From Plutella xylostella (lineage: Eukaryota; Arthropoda; Insecta; Lepidoptera; Plutellidae), in contig NC_064010.1 in NCBI RefSeq assembly GCF_932276165.1, positions 930,001 through 994,000 of the forward strand: 64,000 nucleotides of DNA. Reading direction: 5' to 3'. Positions 36,701 to 51,700 of this stretch are shown in pieces (positions within the stretch are counted from its first letter, which is position 1; every line of letters starts with the position of its first letter). The translations under genes and the position numbers were made by a program. The notes below the pieces were generated by a model, which worked only from the letters and a program-made list of their open reading frames with translations, was not told where the DNA came from and made no database searches.

Positions 36701-39700
36701 TAACAAAACCTTTTACATAGAAACTTATTCGATCACGTGACTTTTTACTATAGAGACCGAATTTATTTTTCGAGAATTTCCAAAACTTGGAGAACAAAAG
36801 TTGTTCAGAATAACCCCTGAGTCAAACCCTTTCGGCACAGTATACCCTTTTTGCAACATCCTGTATAGGTAATATCAGGTTTATAAAAGACCTGGGCCTG
36901 TAGAGTGAGACTCGGCATGGGGAGTCATAATTTATAGATCTTTTAGGTTGCAGTGGCGAATGGGCACTGGTAGCCCTGCCCTTTTCTATAACTATAACTA
37001 TAGGTAATTTTATGGCAATTTAAAAATGGTATAACATTTATCTATTTGAAAAAATCATTAAAAATATACATTACCTATCACCCTAATTTAAAAAAAAAAT
37101 TCAGCCCTTACTTTAAACTTATAACACCCCTCTATTTCCTTCAGGGGTTAAAAAACCTGTGTATTTAATATTTTCTTATGAGTTTTTTTTTAAAAACTAG
37201 GCTCTTACATAGTTGTACATAATAATATGCGGTATTTTATTCCACTTGTAACGCATAAAATTCATAGCTACAGTAAACATTTCATTTTTTTCATGGCGAG
37301 ATACAGTCGCACTTAACCGCTTTTTTGCAAAGCTTGTTAAATAGATTTAAAAAATTATGTAAATATTAGATCTTCCATTTTTAAAAATACTTACTTATTT
37401 TTAACAACCTGTAGTGTACAGACTACCACATCTTAAAATATATATATTTTTAATTAACTACGGTTTTTGGTTTCAAATAAAACAAATTATGAACTTACTT
37501 TTCAACACCCTGTATATTGTGTAGCTTACCTACCATACACAACAGTTAAAATAAAATAAATTACCCCTCAGAATATAAACAGGCTCGCGCTTTGGCATAC
37601 TGCATTGACCGTATAGTTCTTATTCGGAGAATCTAATAAGTGTCATTATGTGCAATGTTTACCTTTATCTATGCATCTGTAACTCTATAGTAAAAAATGT
37701 AAACAAATCGAAAAGGCGAAATGTTTTCTAAGAATTTTCGGCTTTTCTGCATCTAAAATGATTAGAAAATTAACTTTCCATAGCAAATGCATATGTATTA
37801 TAATACTTGTAGTCATAATTTGTTGATTTAATCAGTTGTTGTGAAATATTTGATAAAAAATAAAATGGCGTGGGTATCGCTCCTAACAGGCCGCCACCAG
37901 GGCGACGACTGAAGAAATCTGAAATCTGTCACGGTGTCATCATTTTTAAACCGGAATTTATTAGTTTTTTGCAAAAAAAGTTGACTTCTGGTCCATTAAA
38001 TCCAACTCTTTAAGGTAACTTTGTTAAGAATTTAATTACCTACACATACATATAAGATTCCATGAAAATGGGCCCTCTGATTTCGAGGGTTTTTTCATAA
38101 TAAGTCAAAAAATGGCAAAAGACATGGTGTGTTTGCAATTTTTTTTAACATACTTATTATAATCCTGCACCAATTTATAAGCAACTAACATGTTCAGTAT
38201 ACCCTCTGCTACAAAATATATTTTTATCAATGTGATAGAAGCCACCGTTTTTCCAATCTAATCAAGTATATCAAGCCGACTTTAGCATTTTAGCTTTAGG
38301 GATCCCCTTAAAGCTAATGTTGCCTTGCTTTGACAGTATACGGACAGAGAGAGACAGACATCTATAGATTTAAAGTTATTTTATGCAACTATACATGTGT
38401 AGATTTACACACTATCACTGACTTGTTTACAACTAATATGTTGTATCTTGATTCAAACGAGGCAGGTGAGTTGGATTAAAATCTGAAAGCTGAAGTGGCA
38501 CTAAGCCGGCCTTCCCAGCGAAGAAATGATAGCCCTTGAGGGTGGATTCTCGACTTGCAGGGGTTGTGTTTGGTGCTATTTTCCTCTACTTTGCCGTAAA
38601 ATACCATCCATAGTGACACGATGCGATATAATATGGCACTGAAACGGTTCATCATTGGGTGATTGACTCATTCACGAACTAAAACACATTTGTGGGCGAA
38701 AACGTTCATTGGACGAAACGTTCTGTTGACATAGTGCCCGTAGCATAAATTTTCGCTATAGTGCCCGTAGCATAAATTTTCGCTACGGGAAATTTATGCT
38801 ACGGGCACTATGTCAACAGAATGTTTCGTCCAATGAACGTTTTCGCCCACAAATGTGTTTTAGTTTTCGAAAATTTATGCTACGGGCTCTGTTCATGGGT
38901 CAATCTTCTGTTGTTGAACCATTACCGACTTAATCGAGAATGGAATGTCATTAAATAAAGCAATCAAACAAACGATTCGTGCAAAGAATCACGTAGATAT
39001 TCCAGTGATGTAATGAATATTAGGATTTAGGAAATGAAATACGCATGGTGATAGCGCGATGTGTAAGTTGCCACGATAACGAAAATTTACGCGTTTTAAT
39101 CTGTTATCAACCTATCTTCTGTGTGTGTGTATCTAGCTAGGCTTTCACGAAACGAGCCTCCTCGCATTTCAGGTTAAAGGTTAAGAGTGATAATACAGAA
39201 CCTATCATATTTCGTGGGGGTGTAAGTACCTGGATCTCTCGAATGGAACTTTGCGCGTATCCCCAAGGTCTAAACTGCCTGAACAGGACCTAAACTAACC
39301 ATCAGGCTATTCTCGTTAGCACGAGTTATCAAGCCTCGTGCATCTTGGGCTGGGTTTGACAGAAACTCATAACCATTTGTCTCGCCAGAGTCGCGATAAC
39401 GTCACAACTGTCACGTCTTATCATGTCACACCTGTCACGGCGTCACCGCTCGCTGCCAATTCCATTCATTCAACGCGCATGCTTAGCTGAAAACTATTTG
39501 GTCCATCCGTAGATGCCAAATTGAGTGAACGAAGTTAGAAAAACTCTTTGAACCGATTTTACTAAAAAACTTTTTTAAGGATACAGTTATCAAGTCATAT
39601 TTAAATGGTATGGTATTTAAAATGTGCATAAATTTACAAAGCGTCCCAAAAGGTTACGTATCTGGGGGGGGTGATGGGGGTGGTTACAAGGGTCACGAGA

Positions 39701-42700
39701 AAAATAATAGCTTGGTCTGATGCCTTGGTCTACACCAGAATTCTCCTCGGAGTTTGCTATAGCCCTTCAATGACTGTAAATTACTTTTCATCCTTCGAGA
39801 AGCTTCTTGAAGATTTCTCCCCTTTATTCGACAATACCATCGTCATGGGTGACTTCAACACTTGCCTTCTCAAAAACAACTCTCGTTCTAATACCTTGCA
39901 GTCCATTGTCACTTCTAAAAACCTTCACATTTTACCTCTTCAAGCCACTCACCACCCGCCTAACTCAGAACCTACTCTCCTAGATTTGATCATTGTTTCT
40001 TCTCCAGATCTTGTTATGAAACACGGTCAGTTCACAGCTGATTGTTTTTCATACCACGATCTTCTTTATGTTTCCTACAAGGTCCGCACTCCCAAACCTA
40101 AAAAGCGTACTATTCTCCAACGTAATTTTAAAAAAGTGGACTTGCAGCGGCTTTTTGAGGATGCAAAATCCATTGATTGGGCACAGCTGAACGACATAGA
40201 CGATATTGACGAGAGGGTAACTATGTTTAACTCTCTTCTCACGAACCTGTTTAATAAACATGCACCCCTTCGTCCTGTCCGTGTCAAACAGCTCCCTGCC
40301 CCGTGGCTTACGGACAAGATCAAAGGCTTCATGACGAAACGAGATCACGCCAAGTACCGCTACAAGAAACAACCAACTGAAGAGAACCTGAAAGCGTACA
40401 AGGAGTTGAGGAATCGCTGCAATAGAGTGTGTAGGGACGCAAAACGCCGATACATCCATACATCCATAGAAAACTGTGATAATTCACAATTGTGGAATTT
40501 TTTGAAAACACTGGGCATAGGGAAGTCTAAGGCAAATTCTAACTTCGACATTGACCTCTCTGCTCTAAACAAGCATTTCTCTACACCTCCATTAGTTCTA
40601 AATGATCAAATTAGAACAGAAGCTCTTAATCATCTTTCTTCCTTGCCTATCCCTGACTGCCCCTCTTTCAATTTCAAACTTGTTACTGGCCGTGACGTTA
40701 AGAGATGCATCTCTGATATTACTAGCAAAGCTGTAGGTATTGATGATATCAGTGCCCGCATGATAGTTTCTATTCTGGACGTAATTTTACCGCACATCAC
40801 GAATTTGATGAACTATTCTCTACTTTGCAGTTCTTTTCCCAGCCTTTGGAAAAAGGCCTTCATTCTTCCTTTACCAAAAGTCCCTAATCCCACGTCCTTG
40901 ACCCAGTTCCGACCCATTTCTATCCTACCCTTTCTATCCAAAGTTCTCGAGCGCCTAGTTTTCGAACAGTTGTCCTCCTACCTCTCCAACAACCAACTCC
41001 TGAACTCATTTCAATCCGGCTTTCGTCCAGGCCATAGTACAGTCACAGCTTTAATAAAAGTCACCGATGACATCAGGCACAACATCGACGATCAGAAAGT
41101 TACTGTCCTTGCGTTGCTGGACTTCAGCAATGCATTCAACTCGGTTGACTTCGAGTTACTCCTTGGTGTCATTCAATCTCTTAACGTATCTCCGGCAGTT
41201 GTAAGTTGGTTCGAGTCTTATCTCAAAGGGCGTCAGCAGTGTGTACGAACTGATGCCGAGAGTTCTTCTTGGTGTCCAGTTCTTGCTGGCGTCCCTCAAG
41301 GCGGCGTCCTTTCTCCTTTACTTTTCTCCCTTTTTATCAACATCCTGGCTAACAAACTTACTTCTAACTACCACCTATATGCAGACGATCTTCAGCTCTA
41401 TGCCGGTGCACCACCAGAGAGTTTGAGCACGGCCGTTAGTGTCATTAATGAAAACTTGGAAATTATTTCTAAGTGGGTCAAGTCTTTCGGTCTACTGCTC
41501 AATCCATCAAAGTCACAAGCAATTATCCTCGGAAGCTCACGGATGCTTCGTAAAATTGACGTTTCAGCTGCCATGAGAGTCATGTACGATCAGACTGTCA
41601 TACCATACGTAGCTTCGGTAAAAAATCTTGGCGTGATCATGGATTGCACACTTTCTTGGATTCCCCAAGTAGATGCTGTCAGCAAGAAAATGTTCGCGTC
41701 CTTCCATTCTCTTAAGCGCTTGCAGTACTTCCTACCACTGAACACTAAAGTTACGTTGGCACAGTCCTTACTGTTTCCCATTCTTGATTACGCCGATGTA
41801 AGCTATCTTGACCTCACTGAAGAGCTACTCAACAAACTCGAACGTCTCCAGAACCTGTGCATCCGATTCATTTTCGGATTGCGCAAATATGATCACATTT
41901 CTGAGTATCGAGCTCAATTACAGTGGCTTCCGATTCGCCTTCGCCGGAATACTCATATTCTTAACATATTGTACAGTGTTTTAAATAACCCCTCATCTCC
42001 CCAATACCTGAAGTGCAAGTTCTCATTTTTGTGTTCTCATTCTCAGGGTAGAGCATTGAGGTCGGTAGAAAACAAATTGTTGAGCATTCCTGTTCATAAT
42101 TCCGCCTCATATAGCGATTCATTCGCTATGAAGGCAGCGTGTCTGTGGAACTCCTTGCCAGAGAGCGTGCGACAGTCACCATCGCTAGCAACTTTTAAAA
42201 AAAATGTGAAGAATTACTATTTTGAATCGTTAGGTTGGCAGAAAAAATAATATATGTATATATATATTTTATAATATATATTATATATAATTTAAAGTAT
42301 ATATGTATGCAGTTCTATTTTATATTTATAATTTATGATATTATTTATGAATATATTTGTAGTTTTGTTTCATGTTTGCTTTAATAATAGTTAGGTTAGG
42401 TTATTACTTATTTTTGTTAATTGTACCTACTTCAAATTTAATTAGTTAAAAGATTTAATTTTCAATTTCTCTTTCACCCAGTCGTAGGTTGGCTGGAAGA
42501 AATTGCTTTTTGGCAATAAGCCCGCCTTTGTATACGTCATATATGTTTTAAATTTGTTATCTGTTTTTTGTATATTGTTTGTTTGTGTACAATAAAGCGT
42601 TTATAAATAGATGCCTGTGCGTGTGAGAGTCCCCACATATTTATTATTGAATATCCTAAGTGAATTGTACTCATTCAAAAACGGCGATACGGATCGTTAC

Positions 42701-45700
42701 CTATCAAGAATAGAATAGAATAGAATAGAATAGAATAGAATAGAAAACATTTATTCAACACATAAACAGCAACATTATCAACACACATTACAATTAAACA
42801 CTTAATCTAAACCTAATCTACTGTTAGTAATTAAAATTTAGAAAATATTTAGTTTTAGGTTAGTATTAACGTGTACATTTAAAATTATATAAAAAATAAA
42901 AACATATCACGTGAATTGGTACAAAATGTACAGCGAAAAACGGGTATCTCGCTCTCTCGCGAGTTACCTTTGACTACCCATAATATTTATGATGTATTAT
43001 TAATAACACATCACTACGTACGGTCAACAAATCACGTTCCTACAACGACCACACCCGAGTCACACACTGTCACAGACAACTGGTCCTCGGAAGGTCGCCG
43101 GGTGACCTTCGACGTGCGATTACGAATGGCCAGCAACGTGCTAAGAATAACCCTGTTACAACGTGCTGCAAGAGTTATCGCGGCTAGATTCTTACATGAG
43201 ATTTTTATGCTAATACATGAGAGTATAATACTGTAATTGGCTGAGTTGTCGTTGAGAAGGACGTTCATGCCTAGAGGTAGATTTCATCAAATTGGTTTTA
43301 GGACAGGTTGTCAACATTTGGATTAATATAACACTAGGGTGCACTGACTACAACGAACGGGACTAAAAATAAGGAGGTAAGAAGGATTTCGGTCCTTTTA
43401 GACCCAATTCTCCTTTATGTATGTACGTTATTTAAATAAAGTTATAATGGATAGTATAGTAATACGAACACACATATTTTACTAATTTTTCCGTAACAAA
43501 TTGAAGATAACGGTTTTCATAAGTAAATAAAAATCAGCAGCACGTGGTTTCATGAGGTTCAATTTATTTTATTTAATTGAACAGCTGTTTTATCAATCAT
43601 GGTCCTTGGATTTGACATCACAATTTTCATTTCGATTATAAACAGCTGTGTCAATAATTTGTACGTGTAACGAATTGGAAAAAAAAAACATTAAGAAAAT
43701 ACATGTACAGTGATTACTTCAGTTATAAATCTTTACCAAGATAAATAAGTAAAGAAGGAATTTTCACGCGCACTATTTATTTTTCAGAGGCAAGCTCAAA
43801 GAAATTAAGAATGACAATACTTTTGGAAGACAAAAATACGAGAACAGAGCTACTTTAGTATTATTTCAGTGTGAAAGCTTTTAAAATAACTATAATTTAA
43901 TTGGAGTGACGAAAAAACAAAACAAAAATCCAACAATGTAACGACATCAGGAACAAAATAAAAAAGAACTTGGAAGCCATCCAGAGAGAGAGTACTATAT
44001 TATCTTGTACACATTAGTATATCTAGCATAGTCGTTACCTTGCCCACTCTAACGTTACCGGAAAAAGGAGTACAGTGTACTTTGGCAGAATATCTGATAA
44101 TTAAATTAAAATATCGAACTCCATCGATAAATCAGCCGCTGCATTGCTCCGCTGGCTTATTACAAGATAAGGTATAGCTTTTAAATTCGTGGCGCCTGAC
44201 GTCATAGGATCTATAATCAACTAATCGATAAAACTTAATGACTCTGACTGTATATTTTGCACATCATCACTGTTGCAAACACTGTTGTGTAGCTAAAATT
44301 TGTAATCAGAAGTGGGATCCGGGTTCCGCTCATCTGGCATAATCTTTATTGACCAAAACTCATTTCGCATAACTCGTATGGTCTAAACTTTTTTGGCCGA
44401 ACCATCACTTTGCCAAGACTTATGTGGCATAAGGCTCGTTTCGTCTAAAACTCTTTAGGCACAATCTTTAAACACCTAAGTTTCGTTTGCTCAAATTTAT
44501 GTTCGTCTATACCTATGTATAATCTTGTTTCTCCTAATGTTATCTTAATAAATAATATATTAAGTATGTAGTAAATGTACAAATTGTGGTATTTTTCTCC
44601 TACATCCCGAAAATCACGATATTGTATGATCAAAAAATCGAAAGTTAACGACCAATATAATTATTACAGACCCCATGAGATCGAAACCTAAAATTAGGTG
44701 CGACGACGAGCAAAGCGAGGAGGAGCGTGTTAGGTGCACATGTTCATCAAAACCAAAGCGGAGCGCAGCGAAGCGGAGCGGAGCGTTTTCCAAACAGCGG
44801 AAACGATACAAGGCACCAGTTTGCGCTATGTAGGGAGACGCTCCGTCAAAGTTAAAGCCAAACGAATATTATTACTTTGTATAAACCTAATAAACCTATG
44901 CCATAGCATTATTAGGCTATTCAAGATTTGGCCATACAATTATTAGGCTAAACAATGTTATGCGAAATAACTTTTTACTAAACGAGATTTATGCCATACG
45001 ATTTTCGGCGTAACGAGACTTTGACCAAACGTTACTATGCAATACGAGATTAGGCAAATAAATCTTATGCCAAAAAAGGTAGAACCGTGGGATCCATCTC
45101 TGACTGATCTGCCAAGCGCCACGTGTGCCCTTTATGATTATGACAATAACTTTCCAGCCTTTGAGGAGGCCTTTGTCCTGCATTGAACGATTTACAGGAT
45201 GTATTGTGTGTGTGTGGTAACCATTTGAGGCAGATGAGCTCCAGACTGGAGACTTTGAACAGGAGTACCCACCAATCCGCAGTTCAACAGCGTGGTGCGA
45301 AATGGGAAGGCAGTTCAGACCTTAAGGTTCCATTCGAGCGAGAGCCAGGTGCAGGCACAAACACCCCCGCAGAGAATATAATAGATATTACGGACCGGTA
45401 TGTAAGTACATAGTATCAGTCACCCGTCATAGCATATATCTACGTCAGAACTCAGGAAGCGTCTGGATGCCTATACTATGCTCTATGACGAACCGTTTCC
45501 AGAGTTGCCAATGACTACAATATCGTCTATTCACCTCATTGCACTATTTCTAACACAAGAAATTCAGAGGCTGGGGTATTAGGGTAAAATGTTCGTGGAA
45601 AAGGAAGACCGATGACAGTGTATTGTGGAATGGCTCTGTCAAGTAGTGTAAATTGCTGGATGACGTTGATCACGTCTCATTCTAGAGGTCATTGTTACTA

Positions 45701-48700
45701 ATTTCGACAGTTAATGAGAACGAAAAAACTCTTGCAGTCTGTACCACGTATAGTACATCTATTTCACAACCATTCCTTTACAGGCGCTGCCTTTTTATGG
45801 AAGAAACACAACATGCTCTATACTTCGTTACAATTTGGCAATAAATGTTGCCAAAGTAGGTATTTTTCTTATTCTAAAAAGTGAAAATGTTAAGCAATGT
45901 TGGTAAAAGGATTCGATAACATTGACTTTTGGTAACAAACTAACAACTTTTGTCTTATCTTATCACAATGCGTATTGTTTCCAAGTAAGTATAATTAAAT
46001 GTTATCTTTCATTGATAATAGTTGAGAACTTTTTTGCACTAAGTAAGAGTTAGTGCAGTCGTTGTAATGTTTGAGTAGCAGATACTCTAGTACGGGTTTT
46101 GCAATTTACGAAAATTAAAAAAATATTAGGTTTTCTTTCGCTGCTATCTGCATACATTAACTGTTAAAAGTGTCATGCGTCATGACAGTATCCGCTTAGA
46201 GGCGCCACTTTGTATGCGAGAAAACGTAAACTTTTATAGTTATCGACAAACTATGAAACCTGTAAGACGTACAGTGCTTCGCAAAGTACCCTGACCTTTC
46301 TTAGGTATTATTGTCACGCTGAGGTTTCATATTTTCTTTTACTACAGAGTATTTCTGACGTAAAAGGTAGATAGTAGTAAATGGTATTCGTATAATAACT
46401 TGTTCTAAGCTGTATAGTTATTTTTAAAAGTTAATTAGCTATCACATAACTTACTATTATAATTGTTATTTTAAAATTATAGAAGTGCTGACAAGTGGGT
46501 GATTCTCAGAAAATGGCTCCAAAAGCATAATTTCTTTGGCGCATTTTTTTTTTCATGTTGTTTGAATATTATACCCCACATATTGTAGAGGCTTTAGACC
46601 TCTTTAGTTATCTCTTATTGGCCCTGAAATCTATCGAGCCGATTCAAAGTTACAGCGATTTTAAACAATTTTGGGCCAATGAAATTAGATTGGCACCAAT
46701 GAAATTAGAAAACACACCAAAGAAATTATAAAAGGTCCCAAAGAAGTTAGTTTTAAGAACAAAGAAATTAGAAATTATTTTAAAGAAATGAGATGTCCCC
46801 ACATATTTATTTATTTATTATTTATTTATAAAACAAAAAATCACGCATATCTTTATTTGTTTTTAACATAATTACCTGATCACGTAAGGGTGCAAGGGTT
46901 CTAAACATTCGAATGAACCAATTGCCAACCTCACCTGCCCATGGTGCACTCTGCTAAATAACAGACGAGGCTCTGGCGACCGGATGATGGCGGTATAACC
47001 ATCCAAAAACAGCTACTCTAAATCCCATAGGCCGGCGATGGGCAGCAGCGTCACCGGTATAAAAAAGTGTAAAGAGGACGAGGACACGATGACCCTGGAG
47101 TCCGGCCACATGTTCTTTTTTTTTTTTTTTTTTTAAAGATTTTATTATCACTCCACAGACTTTATGTCCGTGCCTTTTTGAGAACCGGCCACATGTTCTA
47201 CCATCAGGAGGGCGACCAACTGTCCCAAGGTGGCGTAGGATTCCTCGTCAACAAGACCCTTGTCAACAACGTAGTGGAGATCAGCAGTATGTCAAATCGG
47301 GTAGCGTACCTAGTACTTAAACTAACCGAGAGGTATTCCTTGAAGGTCGTACAGTTATATGCACCAACCTTGGCACACTCTGACACAGAAGTCGAAGCAG
47401 TATACGAGGATATCTCTAGGGCATCACGTGTACTGCTAGGACCCAATACACCGTTGTGATGGGGGACTTCAACGCCAAAGTGGGAGTACAAGAATGCGAG
47501 GAATCGAGGGTAGGACATCATGGCTTTGGTAGCAGAAACCAGAGAGAGCAAATGCTTGTAGACTTCCTCGAAAGGGAGGGGCTTTCTTTCTGATGAATTC
47601 TTTCTTTGAGAATCGGCCCCAGAGGAAGTGGACATGGGCAAGCCCCGATGGTAGGACGAAAAACGAAAAAGACTTCAGTATGACTGACAAGCTGCACATT
47701 TTCAGAGATGTCTCAGTGATCAATAGGTTTAAAACTGGGAGTGATCACCGACTTCTCCGAGGCACTCTGAATATCAACTTCAAGCTGGAGAGGGGATATC
47801 TGGTGAAGTCGACCCTTCGTCCCACACTGCACCAAATTGGAGCTGTCAACACCAGCTTCAAGACCGAAGAGTATAATCAGCCTCTGTATCTAGCCTTTGT
47901 GGACTATGAAAAAGCCTTCGACTACATCGAGACCTAAGCAGTTTTGGAATCCTTGCAGAGATGCCAAATCGACTGGCGCTATATCGAGGTGTTGAGGTGT
48001 CTGTACAATACCGCTACTATGACTGTCCAAGTACAGGACCACAAGACAAGACCTATCCAACTGAAACGTGGAGTGAGAAAGGGGGATGTGATATCTCCGA
48101 AACTGTTCACCAATTCACTGGATGTCTTTAAGACGTTGGACTGGAAAGGACATGGCATATGTATAAATGGCGAGTACATGTCACACCTCCGCTTCGCGAA
48201 CGACATCGTTATTATGGCAGAATCTCTGCAGGAACTTAGCTGGATGCTAAGTGGCCTAAATGCTGCTTCCCGACGTGTAGGCCTCGGTATGAACTTGAAC
48301 AAGACGAAAGTCATGTACAATGCTCACATGAAACCGGAGCCGGTCGTCGTTGGTGAGGCAACAATCGAAGTTGTGCATGAATATGTCTACCTCGGGCAGA
48401 CTATTCGGCTAGGCAGAAGCAACTTGGACAAGGAGGCTGCAAGGCGTATCCAACTGGGTTGGGCTGCATTCGGGAAACTTCGTCACATATTCTCCTCGTC
48501 CATTCCTCAGAGCACGAAGACAAAAGTCTTCAACCAGTGCGTCCTGCTAGTGATGACGTATATTGCTGAGACGTGGACACTGACGGTAGGACTGGTCCAC
48601 CGATTTAAAGTCGCTCAGCGTGCTATGGCTCTCCATAAAAACCCCAAGCATCTCTCTAGTTATGCTTGGGGTTTCTCTGATGGATCGTATCAGAAATGAG

Positions 48701-51700
48701 GTTATCCGTCAGAGGACTAAGGTTACCAACATAGCTGTCAAAATATGCAACCAGAAATGGCAGTGGGCTGGTCATATCTGCCGAAGAACCGATAACCGTT
48801 GGGGTAGACGAGTTCTCGAGTGGAGACCACGAACAGGCAACCGCAGTGTGGAACACCCTCCTGCCCGCTGGACTGACGACCTTAGGCGGGTGGCCGGTAG
48901 TAGTTGGATGAGGAAGGCCGAGAACCGAGTGTTGTGGCGCTCCTTGGGAGAGGCCTATGTCCAGTGGATGATTATTGGCTGATGATGATGATGAGAGAAT
49001 TAACCATAATAGACATTGAATCCATAAAGTTAGCGTTATTAATGGTGTTTCATACTCAATACTAATTTCTTTGTATCAAAACTAATTTCGTTGGCGCAGA
49101 ATGCCAAAGAAATCCAAAGAAATTATTGCCAACAAAATTAGAAATCATCACTTAAAATTTATTTTTACAGAAAGCTGATGTACAATTGGAACCTCTTATT
49201 GACACGTGCATACTGTTTGAATAGACATACGTGGACAAAAATATGTATGCAACAAAAACAAATAATAGCATGAAAGTAACAATCGAAGAAATTAGGCTCT
49301 TACCTGACCAAAACCCGTTATGACGCAAAAAAAAATTTTTTTCTTCATACTCCGTAAACTTACGCTCCTCTGCTCCTGGTCGAAGATAGTGGGGGACTGA
49401 AGGGTGAGGGACGAATGGTGATTATGTCCGGTGATCGTTTAAACGCAGAGTAGGAAGACGATATCGTTACGCCAAAGAACTTAGTTTTTTTTCTCGGACA
49501 AAATTGAATGTGTTATATTTTTGAAAACTAAACCTAAGAGCGAATAGAAACCTAATTTACAATAACCATAAGTATCTGTTATAGTGATAATATATAAATC
49601 ATAAGCTTATTTTACTTTAAAAAGTGAGTTTTTCTTGACCTAAAAATAAAATCAAGTGAAGGACGCGCCAAAGAACTTATGATATTGAGTTTTAAAAAAT
49701 CACTGTCGCTTTCTTTATAAATTTATGCATTACATTACTAATGTATAAAAACGGTCACAAGATACATTATTCAAAAAAAAATACATCCTGGTATAAAACT
49801 ATCAATTTCATGTATTTTATGGCTTGGACATACCTAAATCGCGTCATTTGAGAATCACCCAAGTTAAACAACAGTCTAAACTGCTTATCTATTTAAAATT
49901 GTTACTAATTAGGAAACAAGTTTCGTCTAGGTAATTAATTTACCATTAAAATGAATGATAAAATCATTGAATATTTACTGTTAAATTGTTATTGTTTTCC
50001 CTAAATATTAGACTGTGTACAATGTAAGTTATATCTCTACAAGTATGATACATCATGCCTAATAAAGGCTTATTAAACAAAAACATATTTAATAATATCA
50101 ATCAACATGAACAATAAGATTGCTTTGTTTGTATAGTTGGGCTTCACTAGAAAATGTGTACTATTCTAGAGTATCGAATTCACTATCTTGTTAAGGGCGG
50201 ATTCGACCAACGTCGAGTAACTTTTTACTCACGAGTAAAGTACCAGTTACTCGCGAGTAAGCAGATTTTGCATTCTACCAAACCTGAAACCAAGATAACT
50301 AGCTTATCCCAAGAATAAAATGTTATACCGCCAAAATTGACCGTGTAACGAGCTTATCCGAGAGTAATTTTGTAATGGCGGCAGCACATCAGCTGATTAG
50401 AAAACCGTCATAATGACATATAAACACATCTGTCAAAACATAAACAAAAGTACGTTAAAAGGCAAAGTCTCAGAATAACAACAGCGAATAAAATATTAAA
50501 ACATAAACAATTTCATACTTTTATAATCCATTCAAACTAAGTTGGCATGTCATTTCTATTGCATGCTTTGAAACGCAGCTATTTTTATTTTAGTTGCATT
50601 ACAGTTTCGTTCCTCGTTCATTCAATTTAATCATGGTATAACTTGGTAGAATGCAAATGTACTTATCCTAGATATTTACTCGCGTATAATTTTAATTCCG
50701 GTATAGTTATTCTCGTGTAACGTGATGTTTGGACGAATTCACCCTAAACATGTTAAAATTTTACTGTATCTAAGTTAGTCTTTTGTTTTTGTGCAGAATA
50801 ATAAATAGGCTAAATAAAACACATACAGTCAAACTATAAAGTCCTGACCTCAAGGAGTGCAATTTTGCTAAGACTTTTTATGATCATCAGTTACTTCCTA
50901 AAAAGTTAATCCTTCACATCCGTTTTCACGACTTTATAGTTGGACTGTACAAGTATAGATACCATTCATGATTATTGTCAAATATGAATTAGGTAAATAA
51001 AAACAATAAGTAAGCACTCACCTTTTTAACTGGCTTTTTCTTTTTCTCAATTTTCTTGGCATCATCCAGCAACAGTCCTGTAGATTGGTCACTGGCACTC
51101 ACTTCACCCACTTTCACACTGTGGTCCAAATCCTTGTCGGGTATTTCATCACAGATTTTCACTGCACAATCAACCTCGTCCTCACTGTCAGAGTAAGGGC
51201 GAGGTTTGCTCACTGTGTTCACCGAGTCTTCGTAAAGACTGTCATCGGTCAAGTCACTAATAGTCCTGGATAGTGAGTGAGACAGCTTGAAGGTGGCTCG
51301 ACCGGAGTCGATGTCGGAGTCGTACGCTGATGAATCACTCTCTGATCCTGCATCGCTGTGGTGGCCGAAGACGTCAGTTGAAGTGTAGCAGCTGTCGGGG
51401 CTATCCTCGAAGATGATGAAGGAGTCTTCGGAGTCACAGTCAGATACCTTTCTCGTTCGCGGACTGTGTTGGGGACTATCTGCAAAGACTATTTGGAATG
51501 AGTCTTCGCTTTCTGTTGTTGAGTTTTTGTGGAAACGTCCCGCTATTTCATTAAAGAAGCAATCACTGTTAGAAGAGAGGTTTTCTGTGGATTCCGATGC
51601 AGGTGATTTGGAGATGACAACACTAGGGTTAGCAGGTTTATCTAAGTTTGAGGCAAAATGTGTGGAGATATGGATTTGTGGTGAATTTTCTACACTAGAA

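Larger units (their letters stand above)
46497..49860. mobile_element. TIR element hosting SINE tail and RTE
   Basis: Ends GGGTGATTCTCAGAAAATGG and, inverted, GGGTGATTCTCAAATGACGC, flanked by AAGT on both sides (46493-46496 and 49861-49864). The subterminal DNA repeats '(C)AAAGAAATTAGAA' words. Inside lie a SINE S3 tail (46795-46830) and an RTE pseudogene (46960-48992). Confidence 0.65.

Noticed and set aside
34412..36867. A single 2.46-kb transposon bounded by TATACAGG inverted repeats
   Set aside because: Internal copies of the same ends show at least two separate small elements rather than one large one; the R1-like relic between them is probably unrelated.
44614..44946. Open frames of 65-70 aa containing ERSEAERS
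   Set aside because: They are part of element X in both copies (also 59525-59848) and arise from an AAGCGGAGCG repeat.
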